NCBI RefSeq assembly: GCF_000013745.1
Contig: NC_007925.1
Coordinates: 4,402,001 to 4,466,000 of the forward strand
Direction: 5' to 3'
Source of the DNA: Rhodopseudomonas_A palustris_F
GTDB taxonomy: Bacteria; Pseudomonadota; Alphaproteobacteria; Rhizobiales; Xanthobacteraceae
DNA length: 64,000 bases
Shown: piece after piece, positions 51,052-62,315 of the stretch
Numbering within the stretch: the first letter of the stretch is position 1
How the letters are laid out: the number at the start of each line of letters is the position of its first letter
Program-made: the position numbers and the translations under genes
Notes under the pieces: generated by a model
Databases searched by the model: none
What the model was told of the DNA's origin: nothing
What the model saw: the letters and a program-made list of their open reading frames with translations, nothing else

Positions 51052-51561
51052 TCAGCGCGCCTCCGTCGAGGCCAGGATCAGCGTCCAGAACACCTTGTAT
51101 TTGGTGTTCGGCGCATAGCTCGCGGCGATGCCGAGTTTTGTGACGCCGGATTTCAGCATGTTGGCCTTGTGCGGCGGCGAATCCCGCCAGCCGGAGAACG
51201 CTTCGGCCAGCGTATGGTATCCGGCGGAGACGTTCTCCACCGCAAGCGTCGCCGGATAGCCGCCGGCATTGAGCCGCTGCTGCAGCGGCGCTTTCACATT
51301 GTGGTCGAGCTTGTTGCGCTTGGCCATGGTCATCGACTGGTCTTCCGCCAGCGCCACCAGCGCCGGATCGACCACCACCGGGCCGAGTCCGTTGTTGTGC
51401 CGGTACAGCGAGATCATCGAGGCCGCGGCCTGCGGATCGAGCTTGGCGCCGCCATTGGCCATGCTGAGATACATCGCTGGCTCTTCGACGCTCGGCGCCA
51501 CCTCGCCGGCGCATCCGGCCAGCAGCAACAGGCCGAGACCGGCCACAACAACCCGCAACAT
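51052..51561 (-). CDS. CAP-domain (SCP-like) lipoprotein
   Basis: 169 residues. The N-terminal LGLLLLAGCAG is a lipobox, so the protein is probably lipid-anchored in the envelope. The rest is a CAP domain: ISLYRHNNGLGPVVVDPALV, NVKAPLQQRLNAGGYPATLA and WRDSPPHKANML. CAP proteins bind lipids, sterols or proteins, and the catalytic-like His/Glu pattern is partly present. ATG 51561 was chosen. It is upstream of the low-GC cassette with the opposite functional theme, and seems independent of it. Confidence 0.86.
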   Translation of the reverse strand: MLRVVVAGLGLLLLAGCAGEVAPSVEEPAMYLSMANGGAKLDPQAAASMISLYRHNNGLGPVVVDPALVALAEDQSMTMAKRNKLDHNVKAPLQQRLNAGGYPATLAVENVSAGYHTLAEAFSGWRDSPPHKANMLKSGVTKLGIAASYAPNTKYKVFWTLILASTEAR

Positions 51562-51678
51562 TGAATCAAATCCCCCGGACAGGGGGTGGTTGTTGCACGG
51601 CAACCATGGCTGAAAGGTGAATTTTTGAATAGGGTCGGTTTAAATGGTCGAAGGGTCAGTCTGGGCGAGCTCGAAGAG

Positions 51679-52641
51679 TCAGGAGTCGTGGTCCGACAAG
51701 TCTGTGAGGAAAACGGGGGGACCGGGAGGCGATTCGAGACCTACCAGGAAATAATCGATCTGTTCGTGCCCACTTTCATCAGCCACAACTTTTTGCATGA
51801 TCTGCAGCGTTGCTTGGTACGTCTTCGGCAGTTGAGCAGGCTTCTTCGACGTTATCGCACCGTCAAAGGTACCCTGAATAATACGGTCGCTAACCTTCAT
51901 CCGGAAGGTATGCTCTAATATGTCCACGTCGAGTAGTTCCCCCACAACGACGGCAGTTTCGTGCGCGCGCATCGCTCTTATGATCGCGGCCTTTTGCGCT
52001 ATCTCGGGTGCCTGTACTCGCACTTCTCTTTTCACCACGTCGTCCCGACGCCACACAATGTCAGCACCAAATCCGGCTTTGACATTTTCTTCTGCCCATT
52101 GATGCACAAGGCGAACCGCCGGTATACCGACCACCTCACTGAGATATTGAAGTTCTTCCGAATCGTTAGCGCGAATGAGGTCGAACGTCTTTCCCATCGC
52201 ATTGTCCAGCTTTGCTTCAAACAGCATGCGATCATTAGCAAGGGTCATCATAACACCAACTGAACCAGGGAACGTATACGCGAACCCCAGCGTGGTGGCC
52301 TCTATCGTTTCTGCGCTATTCTTGGCTGTCTTCTTAGGGCCGTTCTCCAAGGCGTCATAGACAGTAGTGAAGATTTTCTGAAACGTACCCAAAACTGCCG
52401 TAAGCCCCGCTATCGATGCGGTGTGCCCCTCAAGTTCAATCCTGTAACCGCAAGCATCAAGGCCGAATTCGTCCGCAGCAGCAAAAAATTGCTCTTCCAG
52501 CGAGGCTCTATGATTTTGGATTGTCCGCAGAGTTGCGAGGACGGAGGGCACGTTAGGATGGGTCGCAAGGGTGCGCTCAGCGTGCGCGACGGCTACCGCC
52601 GCACTCTGCAAATCTCTTTGTAATTCTGCCAGCCTGCTCAT
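51679..52641 (-). CDS. Unknown 320-aa protein of the nucleotidyltransferase cassette
   Basis: 320 residues, of no family I recognise. A helical N-terminus (AELQRDLQSAAVAVAHAERT, likely coiled coil) leads into alternating helix and strand, ending in hydrophilic VFLTDLSDHDS. There is no signal peptide and no clear membrane helix; GFAYTFPGSVGVMMTLAND is the only hydrophobic patch. Its start overlaps the stop of the nucleotidyltransferase-like gene by 4 bases (ATGA), so the two are translated together. A sampled 60-base line here has about 52 percent GC against about 68 in cysA. Codon use is visibly less GC-biased, a sign of transfer. Confidence 0.8.
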   Translation of the reverse strand: MSRLAELQRDLQSAAVAVAHAERTLATHPNVPSVLATLRTIQNHRASLEEQFFAAADEFGLDACGYRIELEGHTASIAGLTAVLGTFQKIFTTVYDALENGPKKTAKNSAETIEATTLGFAYTFPGSVGVMMTLANDRMLFEAKLDNAMGKTFDLIRANDSEELQYLSEVVGIPAVRLVHQWAEENVKAGFGADIVWRRDDVVKREVRVQAPEIAQKAAIIRAMRAHETAVVVGELLDVDILEHTFRMKVSDRIIQGTFDGAITSKKPAQLPKTYQATLQIMQKVVADESGHEQIDYFLVGLESPPGPPVFLTDLSDHDS

Positions 52642-53189
52642 GGGGTGTTGCCCGCGCTAAGCGTCAAGACTACGATACCCTTCGGATCATCCTCGCGACT
52701 GAATCCCCACTTGGTATGCCAATAAGAATACCACCATCGACCTTCGTCATAGAGGGGGTCGCCTGGCGGATATTGCATCAGCACGTAGGAATCGCACTTC
52801 AAAGTTGGCTTTTGGTTAGCAATCACCCAATCGATGGCTTCCCGCTGCTCCTGCGTTCCGATGTTATAGACTGGAGCATCGACCTTCAGCACGACGTCAA
52901 CGTCCTTCGGGTTTATTCTTTCCGTCAGAAAACTGCCATCCAGCCACAATTCTCCGGGCACGCCTGCCATTTCCAGCGTTTTGACAAGGGGCATCAAGCC
53001 GCCAAATATAGCGCTCCTGCTGCTAGAAAGAGGGAACAGGTCAACGCATACCTGCTCAACATCCCCATAGATAAATGGTGAAAGCCCAGGGGGAACAAGG
53101 ACGGGAGATCTGGTGGCGGGACCGAAGGCATGGACGATGACGCTAGTTGAAGTTCCATTGGACCTCAACCGCGTTTTCCTCAGCAACAT
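52638..53189 (-). CDS. DUF6932-like protein with a nucleotidyltransferase signature
   Basis: 183 residues. GELWLDGSFLTERINPKDVD carries the pol-beta nucleotidyltransferase signature: G85-S86, then nine residues, then D96-V-D98. The preceding VLVPPGLSPFIYGDVEQVCV is typical of DUF6932 proteins. The catalytic pair is intact, so enzyme activity is plausible. The gene starts 6 bases after the cysA stop on the same strand and overlaps the next gene. Members of this fold are toxins or antitoxins (MNT, AbiEii) and immune enzymes, but no function is known for DUF6932. Lower GC than cysA. Confidence 0.82.
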   Translation of the reverse strand: MLLRKTRLRSNGTSTSVIVHAFGPATRSPVLVPPGLSPFIYGDVEQVCVDLFPLSSSRSAIFGGLMPLVKTLEMAGVPGELWLDGSFLTERINPKDVDVVLKVDAPVYNIGTQEQREAIDWVIANQKPTLKCDSYVLMQYPPGDPLYDEGRWWYSYWHTKWGFSREDDPKGIVVLTLSAGNTP

Positions 53190-53195
53190 TCCAGC

Positions 53196-54234
<1,039 letters not shown>

Positions 54235-54245
<11 letters not shown>

Positions 54246-55131
54246 TTTGCGGCCGTCCTTCCTCGATCTGGCTTTCCAGAATGGTTTTGGCGATCAGCGT
54301 CACCAGCGCGAGCAGCGCTAAGAGCGAGGCGATCGCGAACGACGCCACCAGCTGATACTCGTTGTACAGGATTTCCACCAACAGCGGCATGGTGTTGGTC
54401 TCGCCGCGGATATGCCCGGAGACCACCGAGACCGCGCCGAATTCGCCCATCGCGCGGGCGTTGCACAGCAGCACGCCGTACAGCAGGCCCCATTTGATAT
54501 TGGGCAGCGTCACCCGCAGAAAAGTCTGCCAGCCGCGGGCGCCGAGCGAGATCGCCGCCTCCTCTTCCTGCGAGCCCTGCTCCTGCATCAGCGGGATCAA
54601 TTCGCGCGCGACGAACGGGAACGTCACGAAGGTGGTGGCCAGCACGATCGCCGGCACCGCGAACAGAATGTGGATGCCGTGCGCCATCAGCCACGGCCCG
54701 AAGAAGCCCTGCGCGCCGAACAGCAGCACGAACACCAGGCCGGAAATCACCGGCGACACCGAAAACGGCAGGTCGATCAGCGTCACCAGGAAGGTCTTGC
54801 CGCGGAATTCGAACTTGGCGATCGCCCAGGCCGCGGCGACGCCGAAGATCAGATTGAGGCCGACCGAAATCACCGCGGTGACCAGCGTCAGCCAGATCGC
54901 CGCCAGCGCCTCCGGATCGCTGAGCGACGACAGGTAGAACCCGATCCCCTTGGAGAACGCCTGCGCGAACACCAGCACCAGCGGCAGCACAACGAAGATG
55001 GTGAGGAAGGTCAGCGCAAAGCCGATGATCAGCCCGCGCACCAGCCGCGGCTCGGTGCGGGAATCGCGCTGGGCCTGCGGAACCGGTTTGGCGGCGACCG
55101 GCAGCGACGAGGTGGTGGTTGCAATGGTCAT
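54235..55131 (-). CDS. cysW: Sulfate ABC transporter permease CysW
   Basis: 298 residues with about six membrane segments. GVAAAWAIAKFEFRGKTFLV, DLPFSVSPVISGLVFVLLFG and the ATPase-docking EEAAISLGARGWQTFLRVTL are CysW-type. It pairs with CysT and is 4 bases downstream of it. The stop overlaps the cysA GTG. Confidence 0.96.
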
Positions 55132-55135
55132 GGCC

Positions 55136-55972
55136 TCACCCCGCCGTCAGCGCGCGGGTCTGCGCCCAGCGCTGCAGACGGTTGATCAGGAAGATGACCA
55201 GGAACGACACCACCAGCATCACCACCGCGATCGCGGTGGCGTCGGCGTAGCGGAATTCCGACAGCCTGATTACGATCAGCAACGGCGCGATCTCGGAGAC
55301 GTTCGGCAGATTGCCGGCGATGAAGATCACCGAACCGTATTCGCCGACCGCCCGCGCAAACGCCAAGGCGAAGCCGGTCAGGATCGCCGGCGTCAGCGAG
55401 GGGATGATCACCCTTGTGATGATCTGCCAGCGCGAGGCGCCGAGGCAGGCGGCGGCTTCTTCCAGTTCGGCGTCGAGATCGATCAGCACCGGCTGCACGG
55501 TGCGCACCACGAAGGGGATGCCGATGAAGATCATCGCCATGAAGATGCCGAGCGGGGTGAACGCCACCTTGATGCCGAGCGCCGCCAGCGGCGCGCCGAG
55601 CCAGCCCTGCTGCGCGAACAGCGTGGTCAGCGCGATGCCGGCCACCGCGGTCGGCAGCGCAAAAGGAATGTCCACGATGGCGTCGAAAACCCGCCGCCCC
55701 GGAAAACGATAGCGCACCAGCGCCCAGACGATCAGCAGGCCGGCGACCAGATTGACCAGGGCGGCGGCGAACGCCAGCCCGAATGAGATCTGCAACGCGT
55801 GCAGCGTGCGATTGCTGGTCACCGTCTCGATGAATTGCCACAGCGTGAGTTCGGTGGTCTTGACGAACAGCCCGCCCAGCGGAATCAGGATCAGCAGCGA
55901 CAGCCAAGTCAGCGTCAGTCCCATGGTCAGGCCGAACCCCGGCAACGCACTCTGTCTTGCGGGCGCGCTCAT
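55136..55972 (-). CDS. cysT: Sulfate ABC transporter permease CysT
   Basis: 278 residues, CysT/CysU. IVDIPFALPTAVAGIALTTL and EEAAACLGASRWQIITRVII are diagnostic, and about six membrane segments are seen. ATG 55972 (MSAPARQSALPGF) was chosen; the frame runs upstream to 56140 through repeat DNA. The gap to the binding protein gene upstream holds a family B repeat. Confidence 0.96.
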   Translation of the reverse strand: MSAPARQSALPGFGLTMGLTLTWLSLLILIPLGGLFVKTTELTLWQFIETVTSNRTLHALQISFGLAFAAALVNLVAGLLIVWALVRYRFPGRRVFDAIVDIPFALPTAVAGIALTTLFAQQGWLGAPLAALGIKVAFTPLGIFMAMIFIGIPFVVRTVQPVLIDLDAELEEAAACLGASRWQIITRVIIPSLTPAILTGFALAFARAVGEYGSVIFIAGNLPNVSEIAPLLIVIRLSEFRYADATAIAVVMLVVSFLVIFLINRLQRWAQTRALTAG

Positions 55973-56315
55973 GTTGGGCTCCGGGGCACGCGGCTGTTTT
56001 CCCTCCCCCTTGCGGGGAGGGTGGCCCGGCGAAGCCGGGTCGGGTGGGGGGACAACGAATGCCGTGCGTGCAGCACCCCCACCCCGGCCTCCGCTTGCCG
56101 ACGCTGCGCGTCGGCGCCGCTCGGCCGACCCTCCCCGCAAGGGGGAGGGATCATTCGAGCGCCGCGATCAAACAAATGACCTCGCCGCAACATCACCTCA
56201 CCCCGCAAGCGGGGCGAGGGAGCTCGCTGCCATCGTTGCTGCGCATCGCACTTCAATCCAACGTTCCAGATCCCGGGCCGGCGTCCCGACCCCGGGCAGC
56301 CTATCTTAGTTCCGA
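55973..56315. other. Repeat-filled gap inside the sulfate transport operon
   Basis: 343 bases without a gene between sbp and cysT, which face the same way. A family B inverted pair (55999-56226) fills most of it. Repeats at this place could act as an mRNA processing or stability element that sets sbp above the permease genes. Confidence 0.75.
55999..56226. repeat. Paired palindromic repeat, family B
   Basis: Three GC-rich arms are seen: CCCTCCCCCTTGCGGGGAGG at the left, ACCCTCCCCGCAAGGGGGAG near 56128-56148, and CACCCCGCAAGCGGGGCGAG near the right end. Same family as 1831 and 2905. Confidence 0.8.
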
Positions 56316-57305
56316 TTAGTCCTTATATATCTTATCGAACACACCGCCGTCGCTGAAGTGTTCCTTTTGCGCCTTGGTCCAGCCGCCGAACACGTCGTCG
56401 ATGGTGAACAGCTCAACCTTGGCGAACGAGTCGGCATACTTCTTGGCAATTCCGGCATCGCGAGGGCGGTAGAAGTTGCGCGCGGCGATTTCCTGGCCCT
56501 CTGGAGTGTACCAGTATTTCAGATAAGCTTCCGCGGCAGAGCGGGTGCCTTTCTTGTCGGCAACGCCATCGACCACCGCGATCGGCGGCTCCGCCAGGAT
56601 CGACACCGATGGCGCCACGATCTCGAACCTGTCCTTGCCGAATTCCTTCACCGCGAGAAACGCCTCGTTTTCCCAGGCCAGCAACACGTCGCCGACGCCG
56701 CGCTCGACGAAACTGACGGTGGAGCCGCGCGCCCCGGTATCCAGCACCGGCACGTTCTTATAGATGTTGGCGACGAACTCCCGCGCCCCCTGTTCGGAAC
56801 CCGACTTCTTCAGCGCGTAGCCCCAGGCGGCGAGATAGTTCCAGCGCGCGCCGCCCGAGGTCTTCGGGTTCGGCGTGATCACGCTGACGCCGGATTTGGT
56901 CAGATCATCCCAGTCCTTGATGCCCTTCGGGTTGCCCTTGCGCACCAGGAACACGATGGTCGAGGTGTAGGGCGATGAGTTCTGCGGCAGCTTGGCCTGC
57001 CAATCCTTGGCGATCAGCCCCTTGTTGGCGATGGCGTCGATGTCGTAGGCGAGCGCCAAGGTGACGACGTCGGCCTGCAGCCCGTCGATCACCGAACGCG
57101 CCTGCGCGCCGGAGCCGCCATGCGACTGCTTGATCTCGACGCTCTTGCCGGCGTCCTTCTGATAGGCGGCGGCGAACGCCTTGTTGAAGTCGGAATAAAG
57201 TTCGCGGGTCGGATCGTACGACACGTTGAGCAGCGTGACGTCAGCGGCCATCGCGGAGCCTGCCCAGATCAATCCCGCGATCACGGTAAGAAAACGACGG
57301 ACCAT
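56316..57305 (-). CDS. sbp: Sulfate ABC transporter substrate-binding protein
   Basis: 329 residues with a signal peptide (MVRRFLTVIAGLIWAGSAMA). The mature part is the sulfate-binding fold: LNVSYDPTRELYSDFNKAFA, IKQSHGGSGAQARSVIDGLQ, KTSGGARWNYLAAWG and VERGVGDVLLAWENEA. ATG 57305 has GGAG 6 bases upstream; the longer frame to 57380 is not supported. The first gene of sbp-cysT-cysW-cysA, 123 bases after cysH. Confidence 0.96.
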   Translation of the reverse strand: MVRRFLTVIAGLIWAGSAMAADVTLLNVSYDPTRELYSDFNKAFAAAYQKDAGKSVEIKQSHGGSGAQARSVIDGLQADVVTLALAYDIDAIANKGLIAKDWQAKLPQNSSPYTSTIVFLVRKGNPKGIKDWDDLTKSGVSVITPNPKTSGGARWNYLAAWGYALKKSGSEQGAREFVANIYKNVPVLDTGARGSTVSFVERGVGDVLLAWENEAFLAVKEFGKDRFEIVAPSVSILAEPPIAVVDGVADKKGTRSAAEAYLKYWYTPEGQEIAARNFYRPRDAGIAKKYADSFAKVELFTIDDVFGGWTKAQKEHFSDGGVFDKIYKD

Positions 57306-57428
57306 GTTGATCTCCATTGGCCGTAGGACATCATTGTCATCGACGGCGAAGCTCGGAAACTCTTGGAGAACTGCAGTCAAGTCAACGAAACGCGATTTTC
57401 TTGTTAGCAGCGATGCAGCGCCATTATG

Positions 57429-58160
57429 CTACGAAGTCTTGATCGTATGAATGCCGCATTCCGTCTTGGCCCGACCGGCCCAGCGGCCGGCGCGGGCGTC
57501 CTCGTGCGATGCGGTGCGGCTGGTGCAGGGCATGCAGCCGACCGAGAGAAATCCCGCGGCGACGAGCGGATGCGGCGGCAGCTTGGCGGTCGCGTAGATC
57601 GCCTCGATATCCTCGCGCGAGACGTTGGCGAACGGATTGAACTTCAATCGCGCGCCGTCGTCTTCCACCACCGGAATCTCGGCGCGCAGTCCGCCCTGGA
57701 AACGCTTGCGGCCGTTGATCCAGCCGCGGAACGGCGCAAGCGCGCGACGCAGTGGCTCGACCTTGCGGATGAAGCAGCATTTGTCGGGATCGGAGAACCA
57801 CAGATCGCGCTCCGGATCGTCGCGCTCGAGCGTGTCTTGCAACGGCTGGATCGAGCGCACGTCGGTAAGCCCGAGTTGTGCGATCAGCGCGTCGCGATAG
57901 GCCAGCGTCTCCTCGAACAGCCAGCCGGTGTCGAGAAAGATCACCGGAATCGAGGCATCGACGTCGGCCATCACCTTCAGCAGTGCGGCGGATTCGGTGC
58001 CGAACGACGACACCAGAGCCAGGTGCTCGCGGCCGACGGCTTGCAGCGCCGCGGCGATCACCTCGGCGGGCGAGGCCTCGCGCAGCGCCGCGTCCAGCGA
58101 AGCCGCCGACGGCAGCGCCGGCGTCGCCTGTTGCGGGGGCTGGATCAACAGATCGCTCAT
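57429..58160 (-). CDS. cysH: Adenylyl-sulfate (APS) reductase
   Basis: 243 residues. The two Cys pairs KCCF and CMPCTSR that hold a 4Fe-4S cluster mark the APS-type (assimilatory bacterial) rather than PAPS-type enzyme, and the ECGIH end holds the catalytic Cys. The PP-loop-like SSFGTESAALL and IFLDTGWLFEETL are also present. It reduces APS to sulfite with thioredoxin. Start and DUF934 stop overlap as TGATG. Fits a pathway without APS kinase need. Confidence 0.95.
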   Translation of the reverse strand: MSDLLIQPPQQATPALPSAASLDAALREASPAEVIAAALQAVGREHLALVSSFGTESAALLKVMADVDASIPVIFLDTGWLFEETLAYRDALIAQLGLTDVRSIQPLQDTLERDDPERDLWFSDPDKCCFIRKVEPLRRALAPFRGWINGRKRFQGGLRAEIPVVEDDGARLKFNPFANVSREDIEAIYATAKLPPHPLVAAGFLSVGCMPCTSRTASHEDARAGRWAGRAKTECGIHTIKTS

Positions 58161-58658
58161 CAGCTGGCGCTTTCCGAATGCCGCGCCTGCAGCCGGCGCT
58201 GCCAGGCGCTGGCCCGGCCGTCGCTGCTCGGCTGATAGAACACCGTGTAGCGCTTCGCGGTGGCGGCGAAGGCCGCGGCGTCGGCGTCCTTCTTCACCTC
58301 GAAGGCGTCGAAGCCGTTGCGCAGCAGAAACACGAACTGGTCGCGCAGGATCTGCCCGGTGGCGCGCAACTCGCCGCGAAAGCCGTAACGCTCGCGCAGC
58401 AACCGCGCCTGGCTATGGGCGCGGCCGTCGCGGAAGCTCGGATACACCAAAGCCACCACCGCCAGCCGATCGAGATACGGCACCAGGTCATCGACGGCGC
58501 GGTTGTTCGGCCAGATCACGCCGAGCGGGCTGTTGCGCCCGATCAGCGCTTCGGGATCTTGCAGAAACCGCGCCGCCGACACCAGCACCGCGCCGTCGAG
58601 CGGCAGTTCGGCGTCGTCGGAAAGATGCACGAACGGATCGGCGATCGTGGTTGCGTTC

Positions 58659-58672
<14 letters not shown>
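58160..58672 (-). CDS. DUF934 domain protein (sulfate assimilation accessory)
   Basis: 170 residues, soluble. Family-like features are LGVIWPNNRAVDDLVPYLDR and FRDGRAHSQARLLRERYGF. DUF934 proteins are found almost always next to cysI and cysH; a role in sulfite reductase function or assembly is assumed but unproven. Its start overlaps the cysI stop by 14 bases and its stop overlaps the cysH ATG, so it is coupled to both. Confidence 0.9.
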
Positions 58673-60311
<1,639 letters not shown>

Positions 60312-60319
60312 AAGAAGCC

Positions 60320-60634
60320 TTACACGGTCGCAGGAATGTCGATGGTGACGCCGGTGCTGCGGATCTGCTCGCGCAGATTGCCGGGGGCGATCGCGCCGGA
60401 ATCGTCGATGGTCACCGGCGCGATATAGGGGCCGACCGCGCCGATATCGTCGGCGGCGGATTCGGCGAGCAGCGCCCGCGCGGTGTCGACGGTGCTGACC
60501 ACCGCGGCATCCGCGAGGTCGGTCGACCAGTCCTTGGTGGCGGTGCGCCAGATCACCGCGCCGTCGAAGGTGCGGTTCGCGGTCACCACCGAGGGTCCGG
60601 TGATCTTGATTTTCTGTTGTAGAGGAGAGGTCAT
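60320..60634 (-). CDS. DUF2849 domain protein (sulfate assimilation accessory)
   Basis: 104 residues. The family start KITGPSVVTANRTFDGAVIW is clear. DUF2849 is found between cysG and cysI in Rhizobiales; a small accessory or electron-transfer helper is plausible but unknown. Start overlaps the cysG stop (ATGA); cysI starts 8 bases after its stop. It thus belongs to the same operon. Confidence 0.9.
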   Translation of the reverse strand: MTSPLQQKIKITGPSVVTANRTFDGAVIWRTATKDWSTDLADAAVVSTVDTARALLAESAADDIGAVGPYIAPVTIDDSGAIAPGNLREQIRSTGVTIDIPATV

Positions 60635-62073
60635 TCAGCAGCCGCCAACATTTCCGAGAGTTTTTGCGTGAGAGGGGTGAAGTCGTGTGAGTTCGAATCG
60701 GCCTGCCGTGGCGCGGCATGCGCCACGACGTCGCCGATGATCAGGATCGCCGGGCCGCCTTCGACCTGCGCGATAAGATCGGGCAACTGATCGAGCGTGC
60801 CGACCGCGGCCTTGGAATTTGGTCGGGTGACGCGCGCGAACACGCCGACCGGAGTCAGCGGCGAACGGCCGGCGGCGATTAGTCCGGCGCGGACCTGCGC
60901 CGCCGCGCTCATGCCCATGTACACCACGACGGTCATCTTCGGATCGGTCAGCGCCGACCAGTCGACGCTCGCGGCACCCTCCGCCTTGTGTGCGGTCAGG
61001 AAGGTGATGCGCAGCGCCTCGTTGCGAAACGTCAGCGGCACCTCGAACTCGGCGGCGGCACCGAGCGCCGCGGTGATGCCAGGCACCACCGAATAGGAGA
61101 TGCCGGCGTCGCGCAACGCCGCGATCTCCTCGCCGCCGCGGCCGAAAATCAGTGAGTCGCCGCCTTTCAGCCGCACGCAGCGCTGCCCCAAGTTTGCCGC
61201 AACAATCAGCCGGCGATTGATCTCGTCCTGGCCGATGCCGGGCTGGCCGACGCGGCGGCCGACCGCGACCAGCGTGGCGTCGCGCCGCGCGCGATCGAGG
61301 ACTTCTTGTGAGACCAGTTCATCATAGAAGATGGTATCAGCATCCTGCAGGGCCCGCAGCGCCTTGATCGTCAAAAGGTCCGGATCGCCCGGCCCGGCGC
61401 CGACCAGCGTGACATGACCGGGCTGTTGCGCGCCCGCAAAGTCGGACGGATTATCGATATCTCTCAAGGCTTTATCGGCCAGATCGAGATGCCCTTCGAG
61501 GACCTGCGCGCCGATCGGGCCATCGACCACGCGCTCCCAGAATTTGCGCCGCAACGGAAATTGCGGAATCCGCTGATGAATGGCCTTGCGCCAGCGGCCG
61601 ATGAAACCGGCAAGCTCGCCGATCCTGGCCGGCAACAGCGCCTCGATCTGCTGGCGCAGCCGCCGCGCCACCACCGGCGAACTACCACCGGTGCCGATCG
61701 CCACCACGACGTCGCCGCGGTCCACGATCGCCGGCATGATGAAGCTGGAATTAGCCAGATCATCCATGATGTTAACCGGGATACCAAGGCTCCGCGCACG
61801 ACTCGCCAGCGGCGCGCCGAGATCGCCTGAACCTGCGCAAAACACCGCGATCACTCCGGCGAAATCGGCCTGCAGCGGATCGCCGTCGACGAACTCGATC
61901 CGGCCGTTGCCGAGCGCGATGCCGCCGAGGTCACGATGGCCATCAATCGCGTAGCAGCGAATCCGCGCCCCGGCCGCCAGCAACAGCCGCAGCTTGGCGC
62001 GTAGCAAGTCGCCGGCGCCGATTAGAACGATCGGCCCGCTGCGCAAATCGAGGAACACCGGCAGAAATCGCAT
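60631..62073 (-). CDS. cysG: Siroheme synthase (multifunctional)
   Basis: 480 residues, two parts. The N-terminal third (about 1-210) is the precorrin-2 dehydrogenase/sirohydrochlorin ferrochelatase: PIVLIGAGDLLRAKLRLLLA, the Asp pair in NIMDDLANSSFIMP and GTGGSSPVVARRLR. The C-terminal two-thirds is the uroporphyrinogen-III methyltransferase: VTLVGAGPGDPDLLTIKALR and VRLKGGDSLIFGRGGEE. It makes siroheme for CysI. It is first in cysG-DUF2849-cysI-DUF934-cysH and is divergent from cysD. Confidence 0.95.
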   Translation of the reverse strand: MRFLPVFLDLRSGPIVLIGAGDLLRAKLRLLLAAGARIRCYAIDGHRDLGGIALGNGRIEFVDGDPLQADFAGVIAVFCAGSGDLGAPLASRARSLGIPVNIMDDLANSSFIMPAIVDRGDVVVAIGTGGSSPVVARRLRQQIEALLPARIGELAGFIGRWRKAIHQRIPQFPLRRKFWERVVDGPIGAQVLEGHLDLADKALRDIDNPSDFAGAQQPGHVTLVGAGPGDPDLLTIKALRALQDADTIFYDELVSQEVLDRARRDATLVAVGRRVGQPGIGQDEINRRLIVAANLGQRCVRLKGGDSLIFGRGGEEIAALRDAGISYSVVPGITAALGAAAEFEVPLTFRNEALRITFLTAHKAEGAASVDWSALTDPKMTVVVYMGMSAAAQVRAGLIAAGRSPLTPVGVFARVTRPNSKAAVGTLDQLPDLIAQVEGGPAILIIGDVVAHAAPRQADSNSHDFTPLTQKLSEMLAAAE

Positions 62074-62315
62074 ACAGGCTCCGTTGCCCGGAACATCGGG
62101 GTTGACTGGAATTATTTTCTATATATGTGTCTTTCACCGGCCGCAAAGAGAAATTTATTTCTTCTCTTCCGCACCGCGACTGTGGAATTTTTTACCCCTA
62201 ACCGCAAGGCGCAGGAGATGGTTCTTCTCAACAACGGTCCGCGACGGCAGGAGTTGCCTGCGCGGAAACCGTGGGGTGGAATGTCGAACCGCTCGATCGC
62301 AGCCTGGAGACGCCG
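62074..62315. promoter_or_regulatory. Divergent control region between cysG and cysD
   Basis: 242 bases which should hold the promoters of both the reductive arm (cysG) and the activation arm (cysDN). An AT-rich stretch at 62110-62135 (GAATTATTTTCTATATATGT) stands out against the GC-rich context, and GAGAA...TTCTC (around 62150-62170) is a short inverted repeat. A sulfur-responsive regulator is expected to bind here, but no known CysB-type site could be identified with confidence. Confidence 0.5.

Noticed and set aside
60312..60719. Upstream extension of cysI as a 686-residue protein
   Set aside because: It covers the DUF2849 gene in another frame; family members begin at MYAYDEID.
62110..62170. 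AT-rich stretch before cysD as a sulfur riboswitch
   Set aside because: I could not fold it into a known SAM-type or other riboswitch core; kept only as an unspecified control region.
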